From Acidobacteriaceae bacterium (GTDB lineage Bacteria; Acidobacteriota; Terriglobia; Terriglobales; Acidobacteriaceae), in contig PLSM01000188.1 of the NCBI GenBank assembly GCA_003165075.1, positions 77,028 to 141,027 on the forward strand: a stretch of DNA of 64,000 bases, read 5' to 3'. The notes beneath the pieces are model-generated. The model saw nothing but the letters and a program-made list of their open reading frames with translations, made no database searches and was not told the DNA's origin. The position numbers and the translations under genes are program-made. Positions 49,968-60,319 of the stretch are shown one piece after another; the first letter of the stretch is position 1, and each line of letters opens with the position of its first letter.

Positions 49968-51041
49968 TTGCAAGTCGAATCTATCTTCCTGCTGCGCCGT
50001 CGTTTCGCCGTCCCGATTCTCTCCAGCGGCCTTTTGTTCGCCGCCCTGGTTGGCTGCCATCGCCCTCCTTCGCCGGACGTAATGGCCACGGTGAATGGAA
50101 AAGAGATTTTGCGCTCGGAGGTGGAGAAATATTACAAAGCCAATCTCGGCGACAACCCCCAGGAGCCTAGCCCCGAGCAGGCGAATATTGTACGTCTCGG
50201 TGTTCTGCGCAATCTGATTGATGACGAGATCATCCAGCAACGCGCCGCAAAGCTCAACCTGACTGCGACTGACGAGGACGTCAACGCAAAGCTCACTGAG
50301 ATGAAGACGCCTTACACCCAGGAGCAGTTCGACAAGCAACTCCAGCAACGCGGCATCACCCTCGACGACCTCAAGCGCGAAATCCGTCACTCCCTGACGC
50401 AGAACAAGCTGCTCAACAAGGAGATCGAGTCCAAAATCAATATCACCGACGGCGACATCAACAGCTACTACAAGGCCCACAAAGCTGACTTCAACTTTAT
50501 CGAGCCCCGTTACCAGCTGGCGCAGGTCGTGGCCTCCGCCGAACCCGCGGCGCAACCCGGCAGCATGCAGTCCAAGGCCCCCAACGAAGCCGATGCCAAA
50601 AAGAAGATTCAGGCGCTCTATAACCGCTTGCGCAGTGGCGAGGATTTCGGCGCAGTCGCCATTCAGTTCTCAGACAATGCCAACAACGCCTCCAATGGCG
50701 GCGACATGGGATTTATCTACGAGTCGTCATTGCGCAGTGATTCTGAGGCATTCAACGCCATATCCAAGCTCAAGCCGGGCGAGATCACTGACATCCTGCC
50801 TATGTATGACAGCGCTGGCCCAGGCCGCCACATCGGTGCCTACGCCGTTTATAAGCTCATTGCACGGGAGCCTGCCGGACAGCGCGAGCTGAGCGACCCG
50901 CGTGTGCAGCAGGCCATCCACCAGTTGCTGCACGAGAATCACGCCCAACTGCTCAAGAACGCATACTTCGAAATGCTCCACGACCAGGCCAAGACTCGCA
51001 ATTACTTTGCCGAGCAGATCCTGAAAGAGGGCGCGAAGTAG
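49968..51041 (+). CDS. SurA/PrsA-like parvulin peptidyl-prolyl isomerase lipoprotein
   Basis: 357 residues from TTG 49968 (TTAGGAGATATCAGG upstream). Lipobox LVGC at about 27-30. SurA-N-like chaperone helices (about 38-170: VNGKEILRSEVEKYYKANLG ... IDDEIIQQRAAKLNLTATDEDVNAKL) and a rotamase domain (about 175-310: YNRLRSGEDFGAVAIQFSDNANNASNGGDMGFI, LKPGEITDIL). It folds exported or outer-membrane proteins. Follows the DsbA-like gene by about 150 bases. Confidence 0.9.
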   Translation: MQVESIFLLRRRFAVPILSSGLLFAALVGCHRPPSPDVMATVNGKEILRSEVEKYYKANLGDNPQEPSPEQANIVRLGVLRNLIDDEIIQQRAAKLNLTATDEDVNAKLTEMKTPYTQEQFDKQLQQRGITLDDLKREIRHSLTQNKLLNKEIESKINITDGDINSYYKAHKADFNFIEPRYQLAQVVASAEPAAQPGSMQSKAPNEADAKKKIQALYNRLRSGEDFGAVAIQFSDNANNASNGGDMGFIYESSLRSDSEAFNAISKLKPGEITDILPMYDSAGPGRHIGAYAVYKLIAREPAGQRELSDPRVQQAIHQLLHENHAQLLKNAYFEMLHDQAKTRNYFAEQILKEGAK

Positions 51042-51051
51042 CGTTCCTCGC

Positions 51052-53445
51052 TCAGAACTTCGCCACTATGCTTGCGCCGGTGTACTCGATTATTTTGTCG
51101 GGCCTGTCCGTAGTTTCTCCACCGGTGCCGTGTCCGGCTGTAACCACCACCACGCGAAGAGTGTGCCCGGCAGCCATCCCCGCGTAGCTCCCCTCGCGAT
51201 CTCCAATGGTCAGCGTCCGCCTGGCGTCATCCCAGTGGATGGGGATAAGAGCATGCGCTCCCTGCTCGTAGCCGTACCCGTCGCCCTCGTCTTCGTATAG
51301 GTTGAAGTCCCCGTTCGCGCCGGGGTACACGCGCAGCTCTATGGGATCAGCTGACTGACCCGCGTATTCAATGCTCGGACCCATCGGGACAATGGAGCCC
51401 GCGCGCACATCCAGAGGAATCCTGTCCAGGGGCGCGGATGCCGTCACCTCGCGCCCGCCCGCTCCCCGTTCCCCGGTCCAGAAGTCATACCAGTCTGCTC
51501 CTGCCGGCAGATAGACACTCCGCTCCGTAGCGTGTTCCTTGGTCACCGGGCTCACCAGGATCGCCGGACCGAATAGAAACTCGTCGCCAATCTCCCAGGT
51601 GGCAGAGTCCTTCCGGAAGTCCATCACCAGCGGCCGTTGGATCGTGTAATCCTCACTCGTCACCTTCCAGGCCAGCGAGTAGACATAAGGCAGCAGCCGG
51701 TAGCGCAAGCGGTCGAAGGCCAGCAGCGCGGGATACACCCGGTCGTACGTCCATAGCTCGTTGTGATCCCGGTGGCCGTGAGTGCGAAAAATAGGGCAGA
51801 AGGTGCCGTACTCGAACCAGCGCGCATACAACTCCTGATATGCCGGCTCGTTGGCGGCGCCATCGTAGGGCTGATGATAGCCGCCGATATCGGTGGTCCA
51901 ATACGGATAGCCCGAAAGCGCAAAGTTCAGCCCGGCTGTAATCTGGTGCCGCAAAGCCCACCAGGTGCTGTACACGTCGCCCGACCAGACGGTAGCTCCA
52001 TTGCGCTGCTGGCCCAGAAACGCCGACCGCGTCAATAGGAAGACGCGCTTCCCGGGGTTAGTCTGTTTCCAATGCCCCTGAACGCCCCCTGTGTGCTCCA
52101 ACGGAAATATGTTCGTGTATTCCAGGCCGCTCCCAATATGTAACTGCTTGTAGCGCAGGATTGCGTCGCCCACGTGGGGCCAGTATTCCTCCGGCTCCGC
52201 GCTGTCCAGCCAGAATGCATCCCATCCCAGCGCAAAGAGTTTACCCGCAAGCTGATTCCAGAAGAAGTCGCGGGCCGCGGGATTGGTCGGATCGTACACG
52301 TGCGTTCCGGGAATCTCGAATCCCTGCCGCTTGATCTCCTGGTAGTTCCTTGAACTTGTGTCCATCAGTCCCCACACCGAGATCATGGCGTGAACGTGCT
52401 CGTCATGTAGCGTCTTCAGTTCGCCGGGGACATCCGTGTAGCCGTCGTTGAACACCGGATCGCCTTCCCCGCCCGTCTTCCACCAGAACCAATCCTGCAC
52501 GATCGCGTCGAGGGGAATGTGGCGTGCGCGGTATTCGCTCGCTACGCTCAGCACCTCAGCCTGCGTCTTGTAGCGGTCCTTTGACTGAAACAGCCCGTAG
52601 GCCCATTGCGGAAAGAGCGGCGTGTGCCCGGTCATCGATCGATATTCGTGCAGGATCCGGTCCATCTCCGGCCCATAAAGCACGTAGTAGTCCACCCCGT
52701 CGGCGGCCATCGACGCAAACGACAATTCCAGCGGAAAGCGATTGTCCACGTACGTGAAAGATGCGGTGTTCCACAGAATTGCATAGCCCTTGCTGGAGAC
52801 GAGCAGTGGAATCGCGACGTCGGTATTGTTCTGGCCTAGCTCCACCGTGCTGCCGCGATAATTCAGAACTCCGCTCTGGTGCTGGCCGAGCCCATAGAAG
52901 GCCTCCACCGGGTCAGGAGAAAACCGGTCAGTAACCTGATAGAGCCCCCGCGTCGGAGCTGGCCCTTGGTCGTAGGTGCGCGGGAGATTGGCATCCTCGC
53001 GCAGTAGCGTCTCCCCCTGGGCCGTCTTGAACTGCAGGTTGCCGTCTCTGTCCGACAATGTAATCGTCAGGCGCGCAGTTCCCAGCGTGGTCTCGTTGCC
53101 CGATTGACGGAATTGGAAGGCGGCGCCGGGACATACCGCCCCAGTCTCAAGCATCCATGGCATCTGAGCCGCCGAAGCAGGAGCATTTGCCGGTCTGGCA
53201 ACGACATGCACCAGCGAATCTCCGCACACCGTTACTTCCACATTTTCGCGGTCATTCCGCGCGGTTAGGCCGCGCGCTGACTGCATTGCCCGCATTACGG
53301 TAGGATGTGGGACTTCGCCGGTCACCGATTGACCAACTGCTCCGCCTGTCGCGGCAATCAGAAATAAGGCGTACGCCGACGCATGCTTTGCCGCTGCGAA
53401 CGCGGCTCCCCGTTCGTTCAAAACACACCTCTCTGGTTGATGCAT
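51052..53445 (-). CDS. secreted GH31 alpha-glycosidase (alpha-xylosidase-like)
   Basis: 797 residues: N-terminal signal about 18-39, galactose-mutarotase-like beta domain, (beta/alpha)8 barrel with LDAIVQDWFWWKTGG, catalytic nucleophile D414 in FWLDSAEPEEYW and YWTTDIGGYHQPY for the acid/base region, then C-terminal beta domains with DUF5110 (ERSVYLPAGADWYDFWTGERG). The insertion and KTGGEGD loop resemble alpha-xylosidases or sulfoquinovosidase-type members more than starch glucosidases. It would act on xyloglucan-type oligosaccharides in the periplasm. Confidence 0.92.
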   Translation of the reverse strand: MHQPERCVLNERGAAFAAAKHASAYALFLIAATGGAVGQSVTGEVPHPTVMRAMQSARGLTARNDRENVEVTVCGDSLVHVVARPANAPASAAQMPWMLETGAVCPGAAFQFRQSGNETTLGTARLTITLSDRDGNLQFKTAQGETLLREDANLPRTYDQGPAPTRGLYQVTDRFSPDPVEAFYGLGQHQSGVLNYRGSTVELGQNNTDVAIPLLVSSKGYAILWNTASFTYVDNRFPLELSFASMAADGVDYYVLYGPEMDRILHEYRSMTGHTPLFPQWAYGLFQSKDRYKTQAEVLSVASEYRARHIPLDAIVQDWFWWKTGGEGDPVFNDGYTDVPGELKTLHDEHVHAMISVWGLMDTSSRNYQEIKRQGFEIPGTHVYDPTNPAARDFFWNQLAGKLFALGWDAFWLDSAEPEEYWPHVGDAILRYKQLHIGSGLEYTNIFPLEHTGGVQGHWKQTNPGKRVFLLTRSAFLGQQRNGATVWSGDVYSTWWALRHQITAGLNFALSGYPYWTTDIGGYHQPYDGAANEPAYQELYARWFEYGTFCPIFRTHGHRDHNELWTYDRVYPALLAFDRLRYRLLPYVYSLAWKVTSEDYTIQRPLVMDFRKDSATWEIGDEFLFGPAILVSPVTKEHATERSVYLPAGADWYDFWTGERGAGGREVTASAPLDRIPLDVRAGSIVPMGPSIEYAGQSADPIELRVYPGANGDFNLYEDEGDGYGYEQGAHALIPIHWDDARRTLTIGDREGSYAGMAAGHTLRVVVVTAGHGTGGETTDRPDKIIEYTGASIVAKF

Positions 53446-53452
53446 CGTCTGG

Positions 53453-53494
53453 GAAAAAGGAAACGGCCCCCGCTCTTCGCGGAGGCCGTTTTCG
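53453..53494 (-). terminator. intrinsic terminator of the TPR-lipoprotein operon
   Basis: The minus strand shows AACGGCCTCCGC, loop GAAGA, GCGGGGGCCGTT, then CCTTTTT: a GC-rich stem of about 14 bp with a U-tract, 25 bases after the TPR gene stop and just before the GH31 start. Confidence 0.85.
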
Positions 53495-53518
53495 CTGCTT
53501 ACGTCGCATTGAGGCGGC

Positions 53519-54355
53519 TTACTTCAGGTTGCCGCTCGAATCCATGGTGATACCACCCGGGCTCTTATCTTTCTTCTCTTCGTTTGCCTTGCGGGTGCCC
53601 ATAGCCTTTGCACTCCAATCTTTCGCCGTGGCTATGTCGGTCCTCACGGCCTCTGCATTGCCGTAGTCCATATCAGCCTTGTTTCTATAGATTAGGTTCA
53701 AGTAGGACATGGCCTCATCGTAATTGGCCCGGTTTGCCATTGCCTGATTCAGATACTGCAAGCCTTCATCCACCAGCGGCCCATTCACATTTTTAAGGTC
53801 TTCCATTACCTTCTTGGGAGCCTTGGCGTTGCCTTCGCCGTCATCGTTCACGCCAGCCGCTGCAAGAGCCTTCAGTTTGTTCTCGTGCACCAAGGTCCAG
53901 TCGATCACACCCACGGTATAGGCTGCCTCGGGATCCTTCGCGTCGACGGCCAAAACTTTCTTCTGCCACTCCTTGGCATCGTCGAACTTCTTCACGCTGA
54001 AGTAAATACCCGCAACCTGCTTCAGGCTGTTTATATCCGAGGGATCCTTGGCCAAAACTTCCTGGAAGATGCTGATCGCCTGCTGCGCGGTCTTCATATT
54101 CTCTTCCGTGTTCAGCCCTGGAACCACGTTCTGCGCCAGTGCGGTGGCCAGATAGCTCTTGGCCATGGGTAGGCTTGGATCGAGTTCAGTCGCCTTCTGG
54201 AAGTGTCCGATCGCCTCTTCATACCGGGCGCTCTTATAAGCATCCACTCCCTTGTTCAACTGGTCGCGAGCGGCAAGCTTGTCGCACCCGCTCATGGAAA
54301 TCACCATGCCGGCCAGTGCTACCGCAAGCGCCGTAATTCGTGCGGGTCCATTCAT
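53519..54355 (-). CDS. TPR lipoprotein
   Basis: 278 residues. Lipobox SMSGC (C24) after a hydrophobic signal. TPR units: DQLNKGVDAYKSARYEEAIGHFQKATELDPSLPMAKSYLATALAQ, NMKTAQQAISIFQEVLAKDPSDINSLKQVAGIYFSVKKFDDAKEWQKKVLAVDAKDPEAAYTVG, and QYLNQAMANRANYDEAMSYLNLIYRNKAD. It resembles the envelope scaffolds (BamD/YfgC-like) encoded next to Tol/Exb genes. It closes the secD-secF-tonB-exb gene cluster and is followed by an intrinsic terminator. Confidence 0.88.
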   Translation of the reverse strand: MNGPARITALAVALAGMVISMSGCDKLAARDQLNKGVDAYKSARYEEAIGHFQKATELDPSLPMAKSYLATALAQNVVPGLNTEENMKTAQQAISIFQEVLAKDPSDINSLKQVAGIYFSVKKFDDAKEWQKKVLAVDAKDPEAAYTVGVIDWTLVHENKLKALAAAGVNDDGEGNAKAPKKVMEDLKNVNGPLVDEGLQYLNQAMANRANYDEAMSYLNLIYRNKADMDYGNAEAVRTDIATAKDWSAKAMGTRKANEEKKDKSPGGITMDSSGNLK

Positions 54356-54673
54356 GTTCGTATCCTTCTCCTTCAGGTCGTGCCTATCCCCTGCGCGCCT
54401 GGAATCTCAAACTTCTGGCTGCGGGCGGGTGCTGCCGATGCCAGGATGAAAAAATTGTACTCCTGCTTTCCACACGGATTTACCCCTTCCGTGCGAGGCA
54501 GGCAACCCCAGTACAGACCGGCGGCTCGCCGTGATGACCGCCCCAGTGTCTCGCCGTCCAGCTTTAGAACTCCGGGCGTCGGCGGGCCGATACTTTCGCA
54601 CCTGCCGTATTGGGCCGGCACCGGATCCTCTGGCTGCGGCTCCCTCTCCGGGAGCCCGCCCGATGCAACCGGC

Positions 54674-55111
<438 letters not shown>

Positions 55112-55172
55112 GGCTTCAAAACTCCTCGTCTACTCGAAATCGTTAGGGTCACCGCGCAAGGCTGAAAAGCGA

Positions 55173-55613
55173 TTACTCGCCGCCCCCGAGATTGCCTTCC
55201 TTCTTCTGCGTCAGCAAACCGACTTCATCCACGCCCGTTGTGCGCACGGCGTCGATCGCGTCTTCCACTGCCAGGAACTGCGCCCGCGCGTCCGCGCGGA
55301 TAAAAATCTGTTTGCCCGGCGTATCCGCCAGTTTCTCGCGAACGTTATTGCCAAGCTCGCTGAGTGCAACCTTGTTCTGCCCCAGGTAAAGGCCCCCATC
55401 CCGCGTAATCGCCACCACAATTGCGTCTTCCTTGTCGGCGTCCGGCATTGGAGTGGGATTGTCTACCTTGGCCATATCCACGGCCACTTTGTTTTGGAGC
55501 ATGGGAGTGATAACCATGAAGATGATCAACAATACCAGCATCACGTCCACCATCGGGGTCACGTTGATGTTGGAATTGACCTTACTGCCTTCGTTGCGAA
55601 CCGAAATTGACAT
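55173..55613 (-). CDS. exbD: ExbD/TolR proton-channel subunit, paralogue 1
   Basis: 146 residues: VNSNINVTPMVDVMLVLLIIFMVITPML with the conserved Asp, and a periplasmic region containing DAVRTTGVDEVGLLTQK. Two different ExbD proteins encoded after a single ExbB is a common arrangement in acidobacteria and deltaproteobacteria; they may form a heterodimer in the ExbB pentamer. Confidence 0.95.
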   Translation of the reverse strand: MSISVRNEGSKVNSNINVTPMVDVMLVLLIIFMVITPMLQNKVAVDMAKVDNPTPMPDADKEDAIVVAITRDGGLYLGQNKVALSELGNNVREKLADTPGKQIFIRADARAQFLAVEDAIDAVRTTGVDEVGLLTQKKEGNLGGGE

Positions 55614-55769
55614 TGTGTGGGCTCCATGCCTGTGGTTTTTTAATTCCCCATGGCTTCCGGCGTTACCGCCTCGCCATTTGGCTGGCGCGCTGCTGAAAAC
55701 CGGGGACAGGAGAGAGTTGCGGCCCTCCTGCCCTCAATCGTTTCCCGCTCGAGCCGACTGCCGCGCCGT

Positions 55770-56510
55770 TTAGCGCTTGTTGCTCTGCTTGATGAAGTAG
55801 TCGATCAATTCGCTCGAGGAGTTATCCATCTCCACGTCGAAAGCTTCGACACGTCCTGTGAAATAGTTGAACGCCATCACCGCGGGAATGGCCACCAGCA
55901 GGCCGAACGCCGTGGTTACCAAGGCTTCTGAAATACCGCCGGCAACCGCGCCGATACCCGATGTCTTCTGGGTTGCGATCTGTTGGAAGGCGTTCAAGAT
56001 GCCAATGACGGTGCCGAGCAGGCCGACGAACGGAGCCGTCGAGCCGATGGTGGCCAACACTGCAAGGCCCCTCTTCAGCTTGGCGTGAACAATGGCTTCT
56101 GCCCTGTCCAGTGCGCGGCCCGAGCTCTCGATGTTGCTTTCTGTTGCCGCTCCACCAGAAGCGCGGAACTCCTGCAGGCCGGCGGTCACAACCTCTGCCA
56201 GATGGGACTTCTTGTTGCGATCGGCAATCTTGATCGCTTCTTCCAACTTGCTGTCCTTCAGGGCGCCGGCAACCTTGGGCGCGAATTCGCGCGACTGCTT
56301 GCGGGCGGCAGAGAAATACAGGTAGCGGTCGATCATCACGGCCAGCGACCAGATCGACTCGATGAACAGGATGATGGCGATGCAACGTGCCGGCCACCCC
56401 ATGTGCTGCCACAACCCCATGGGGCTGAAGCTGACCGCCTGCTCTTCTTGAAGAAAAGCCAGGCTATTGACCGTGTGCGAAGCGAAATGTGCGAGCTGAG
56501 CGAGAATCAC
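55770..56510 (-). CDS. exbB: ExbB/TolQ proton-channel subunit
   Basis: 246 residues with three membrane spans (about 42-62 CIAIILFIESIWSLAVMIDRYL; about 150-172 LAVLATIGSTAPFVGLLGTVIGILNAF; about 195-217 ISEALVTTAFGLLVAIPAVMAFNYF). GLLGTVIGIL and ALVTTAFGLLVAIPAV are the conserved TolQ/ExbB signatures. With ExbD it uses proton flow to drive TonB. Confidence 0.95.
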   Translation of the reverse strand: MILAQLAHFASHTVNSLAFLQEEQAVSFSPMGLWQHMGWPARCIAIILFIESIWSLAVMIDRYLYFSAARKQSREFAPKVAGALKDSKLEEAIKIADRNKKSHLAEVVTAGLQEFRASGGAATESNIESSGRALDRAEAIVHAKLKRGLAVLATIGSTAPFVGLLGTVIGILNAFQQIATQKTSGIGAVAGGISEALVTTAFGLLVAIPAVMAFNYFTGRVEAFDVEMDNSSSELIDYFIKQSNKR

Positions 56511-56656
56511 TGAATCGTTCCTCCTAAGGAGTTTTTTATGCGCTGCGGTAGCCCGCCGCAGCGGGCCGTTGCTAGGAATGCGGCTCTTTCCGGATTCGCA
56601 TTCAGGTCAAATGCAAAGCCCCTTCTCATAAAACAGGGAAGGGGCCAGAAGGTATC

Positions 56657-57382
56657 TCATCCGCCCAAGGTGAAAATCACGTTGACCGTGGTCTCCACTT
56701 CAACCGGCTCGTTGTTGAGCAGGTAGGGCCTATAGCGCCATGTCTTCACCGCGTCCATTGCCGCCTGTTGCAGCATGGCAGGCCCGGAGATGACATGCAA
56801 ATTCTCGATGGTTCCCCCCTTGGAGATGGTGGCCTGCAGCACAACCGTGCCGGAAACGCGCGCCGCCTTGGCAATCGGGGGATAACTCGGCGTGGTCTTC
56901 TGGATCAGCATGCCCACGGCCACACCGGCTGAAATGTTCACCTTCTTTGGAGCCGCAGCCTGCACCTTGGGTGCGTTGCCGCTGCCAAACACGCTGCCGA
57001 ACACACCACCACTCGAGCTTCCACCCAGGCCTTCCGCGCCGGCTACGCCAAAGGATGCGGTTGGCGCTTCCTTCTCGGTCACCATTTGAATGTTGTGCGG
57101 AATACGCGTTGGAGCAGTCAGCTGGTTGTTCATCATCTCCGACTGCACATGGACCACATGCACTGCCTCAGGTGGCGGGGGCGGTGGCGGCGGAGGAGGA
57201 GGTGGCGGCGGAACCGTCAGTTCCGTCAACATGGCGGCCTTGGGCAGCGCCTCGGGGTAGATCAGCGGAATCAGGATCAGCAGAAGCAAAATGGACCCGT
57301 TGGTGATGAAAGTCACCACCATCCAATATTTGCTCTTGCTCTTGATCCTGCCCGCGGATTCAAACGTGGAATCTTCAAACAT
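56657..57382 (-). CDS. tonB: TonB energy transducer
   Basis: 241 residues: one N-terminal membrane anchor (YWMVVTFITNGSILLLLILIPLIYP), a Pro stretch (PPPPPPPPPPP, about 57-71), a linker with Gly/Ser-rich GGSSSGGVFGSVFGSG, and a TonB C-terminal domain (KTTPSYPPIAKAARVSGTVVLQATISKGGTIENLHVISG then DAVKTWRYRPYLLNNEPVEVETTVNVIFTLGG). Couples the ExbBD motor to outer-membrane receptors, which matches a plant-polysaccharide life style. Confidence 0.95.
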   Translation of the reverse strand: MFEDSTFESAGRIKSKSKYWMVVTFITNGSILLLLILIPLIYPEALPKAAMLTELTVPPPPPPPPPPPPPPEAVHVVHVQSEMMNNQLTAPTRIPHNIQMVTEKEAPTASFGVAGAEGLGGSSSGGVFGSVFGSGNAPKVQAAAPKKVNISAGVAVGMLIQKTTPSYPPIAKAARVSGTVVLQATISKGGTIENLHVISGPAMLQQAAMDAVKTWRYRPYLLNNEPVEVETTVNVIFTLGG

Positions 57383-57548
57383 GGCCAGCCTCGAATCGGG
57401 TGTTGGTTACTTCTATTTAGACACCGGGGATTCCTGAAATGTTCCCGGGGTCTAAATCGGTACCACAAAAGCGTGCTTCACCTATATCAGAACCGCGCTT
57501 CACTTGCAAAACTGCCGCAAAAAATGGCGCAAAATCGCGTCCACATCA

Positions 57549-58544
57549 CTATACTCTTGCGCGCCTGGCCGCGGGCAAGACCGCCGCCTTGCCTTGGCCA
57601 CCGCCGCCGCGATTCGCGCGCCACTCCTGCCACGCAACCAGCATCGGCGCCGCCACCGCAATTGAGGAGTACGTGCCGATCAGGATACCCACCACCAGCG
57701 CAAACGAAAAACCCTTCAAAACCTGCCCGCCAAAAATGTATAACGACAGCACCGTAAGGAACGTCAGGCCCGACGTAAGCACCGTCCGGCTCAGCGTTTG
57801 GTTGATGCTTCGATTCACCACGTCCGGCAGCGCCTCGCGACGGCTCAGGCGCAGGTTTTCGCGGATGCGGTCGAACACCACGATGGTGTCGTTCATCGAA
57901 TAACCCACAAGGGTCAGAATGGCCGCGATCACCGTCAGGCTGATCTCCATGCCGGTAACGCCAAACAGGCCCAGCAGAGCGAAAGCGCCCACCGTAATCA
58001 GCGTGTCGTGAAAGCACGCCACCACGGCAGCCACGCCATAAATCAATTGAAAGCGGAACCACAGGTAGATCAGCATGCCCAGCATCGAGTAGAGCGTAGC
58101 CATTCCGGCTTGCTTCTCCAGTTGCCTGCCCACCGTGGGGCCCACCACCTGCACATTGCGCACCGTGAATGGGTTGTTGTAGTGCGCGCGCAGCGCATCC
58201 TCAATCTGCTCCCGGCCCGCATCCAGTGAGCTCTCGTTGGTCTGTTCTGGCAGGCCGATAAGCACCTCGTGGTTCGCGGCCACATCGTAGGTCACCACGC
58301 TCGCATTCCTGATGCCCGCGGCCTCGGTTGCCCGGCGGATCTGGTCAATATCAGGAGCCTGCGAAAATTGAACCTGCACCTGCGTGCCGCCGCGGAAATC
58401 CACGCCCAGCGGAACCGGTACACCGGTATGCGACCAGTTCAAGCCCATCGCAATGATCCCGGCCACGCTGAAGATCAATGAAAAGCCCAGGAAGAACCAC
58501 TTCTTCCCTAGCCAATCCACATTTACGCTGTGAAACAGTTCCAC
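57549..58544 (-). CDS. secF: protein-export membrane protein SecF
   Basis: 331 residues, six membrane spans. SecF signatures: VPLGVDFRGGTQVQVQFSQ, TVGRQLEKQAGMATLYSMLGMLIYLWFRF, LVGYSMNDTIVVFDRIRENLR and NRSINQTLSRTVLTSGLTFLTVLSLYIFGG. With SecD it uses the proton gradient to pull preproteins through SecYEG. It follows SecD by 87 bases. Confidence 0.96.
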   Translation of the reverse strand: MELFHSVNVDWLGKKWFFLGFSLIFSVAGIIAMGLNWSHTGVPVPLGVDFRGGTQVQVQFSQAPDIDQIRRATEAAGIRNASVVTYDVAANHEVLIGLPEQTNESSLDAGREQIEDALRAHYNNPFTVRNVQVVGPTVGRQLEKQAGMATLYSMLGMLIYLWFRFQLIYGVAAVVACFHDTLITVGAFALLGLFGVTGMEISLTVIAAILTLVGYSMNDTIVVFDRIRENLRLSRREALPDVVNRSINQTLSRTVLTSGLTFLTVLSLYIFGGQVLKGFSFALVVGILIGTYSSIAVAAPMLVAWQEWRANRGGGGQGKAAVLPAARRARV

Positions 58545-58631
58545 TGGTTCTCTGCCTTCCTGTAGACCGGACCCCGCAGGTTCCGGCGTTCAACGTTTCC
58601 TCTGCCGCTCTTGCTGCTTTCCAATGCGGAC

Positions 58632-60275
58632 TTAAATCGACACCAGTTCTCCCGGCTTCAACTTGTTCAGGTGAGCCTCAAAGATCACCCGCGAGACATA
58701 TACCGCCGTGAACAGGTTGGCAGCCAGACCAAAGGTCAGCGTAACTGCGAAGCCCTTCACCGGCCCGGTTCCAAACAGGAACAGGATGGCGGCCGAAACG
58801 ATCGTCGTTACGTGCGTATCCACAATGGTCACCCAGGCATGGGCAAAGCCCTGGTCCACTGCCGCCGAGGGCGCCTTGCCTGCCCGCACCTCTTCGCGAA
58901 TGCGCTCAAAGATCAGCACATTCGAGTCCACGCCCATGCCTATGGTCAGAATTACTCCGGCGATGCCCGGTAGCGTCAGCGTGGAGCCTGTGTAGCCCAT
59001 GAATCCCAGCAGAATCACCAGGTTCAAAATCAGCGCCAGATCTGCGTTGATGCCCGAACCCCGGTAGTAGATGAGCATGAAGATCATCACCACCAGCACG
59101 CCCACGATCGCCGCCGTCACGCCTTCTTTCACCGAGTCGGCTCCCAGCGACGCGCCCACCGTGCGGTCCTCAAGATAGATCAGCGACGCTGGCAGCGCGC
59201 CGGTGCGCAGCATCTTCGACAGAATCTCTACTTCATCCGCCGAGAAGCTACCCCGAATTTCCCCCGAGTCGCGGATGGCGCTCTCGATGTTGGCTACTTC
59301 CTTCACCCGTCCGCCCAGGACCACCGCCATGCTGTGGCCCACGTTGGCGCTGGTGTACTCGTAGAATTTGTCGCCCGCCTCGTTGGTCAGCGTAAAGTGA
59401 ACCGTCCGTTGCCCGGTGTTCGAATCGGTGCCCGGATCGGCGGAGCGGAAGTCTGTGCCGGCCACAATCGCAATGCGCTGCAGCACATACACGCTGTCCG
59501 CATCCGACCCCGTCGCCATGGCTCCCGAGCCATGCACCAGTTCTTCGTCCGGCGGAACTGCGCCGCCCACACTGGCCATCGCCGCCTGCTCATCCTGGTA
59601 CGGGCCGCCCACTACGGCGTGAATCTCCAGCCGCGCCGTCTCTTGAATAAGGTTCTTCACCCGGTCCAGATCTTCGATGCCCGGCAACTCCACCAGAATC
59701 TGGTTCTGACCCAGACCGTACTCCTGAATTACAGGCTCGCTCACACCCAGCGTGTCCACCCGGTCGCGAATCGTTTCAATCGCCGTCTGGACGGTCTTCT
59801 TCTCCAGTGCCAGTTCCACAGGCTGTTTCATCGTCACCGTGAAGCTGTTGTCCGCACCGCCGCCGGTTACGTCGTACTCGTTCGAATACTTGCCCTCCAG
59901 CGTCGAACGCACATCGCTGGCCTTGCCCGGCGCGATCCCTTCCACCCGGATTACTCCCGGCTTGGCCGTCGGATCATCTGTCTTGCTCAGCGGATATGGC
60001 TTATAGACCTGAGAGAAGCTCAGGCCAGCCTTCTTCAGATCCTGCTGGATACGTTCCACCGTGTTGTCGGTCTCAGCGCTCACCGCCTCCAGCACTTGCA
60101 CCTGCAAGATCAGGTGGGCGCCGCCGCGCAAGTCCAGTCCCAGGTGAATGCGCTGGGTCATGGCCGCCATCAGGGCCTTGCCGCTTACTCCCGCAGGCAC
60201 CCCGATAATGCCGTAAATGCAAATCGCCAGGAGGCCGATGATGAGAGCAATTCTGCCGCTAAGATTCTTTTTCAT
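58632..60275 (-). CDS. secD: protein-export membrane protein SecD
   Basis: 547 residues: TM1 (LIIGLLAICIYGIIGVP), IHLGLDLRGGAHLILQVQ, a large periplasmic P1 domain, and C-terminal five-span domain with EGVTAAIVGVLVVMIFMLIYY, LTLPGIAGVILTIGMGVDSNVLIFERIREE and FAVTLTFGLAANLFTAVYVSRVIF. Partner of SecF and YajC. Confidence 0.96.
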   Translation of the reverse strand: MKKNLSGRIALIIGLLAICIYGIIGVPAGVSGKALMAAMTQRIHLGLDLRGGAHLILQVQVLEAVSAETDNTVERIQQDLKKAGLSFSQVYKPYPLSKTDDPTAKPGVIRVEGIAPGKASDVRSTLEGKYSNEYDVTGGGADNSFTVTMKQPVELALEKKTVQTAIETIRDRVDTLGVSEPVIQEYGLGQNQILVELPGIEDLDRVKNLIQETARLEIHAVVGGPYQDEQAAMASVGGAVPPDEELVHGSGAMATGSDADSVYVLQRIAIVAGTDFRSADPGTDSNTGQRTVHFTLTNEAGDKFYEYTSANVGHSMAVVLGGRVKEVANIESAIRDSGEIRGSFSADEVEILSKMLRTGALPASLIYLEDRTVGASLGADSVKEGVTAAIVGVLVVMIFMLIYYRGSGINADLALILNLVILLGFMGYTGSTLTLPGIAGVILTIGMGVDSNVLIFERIREEVRAGKAPSAAVDQGFAHAWVTIVDTHVTTIVSAAILFLFGTGPVKGFAVTLTFGLAANLFTAVYVSRVIFEAHLNKLKPGELVSI

Positions 60276-60319
60276 GCTTCCAAGTCTCTAGTACAAAAAG
60301 TAAAAGCCCAATGGGCAAG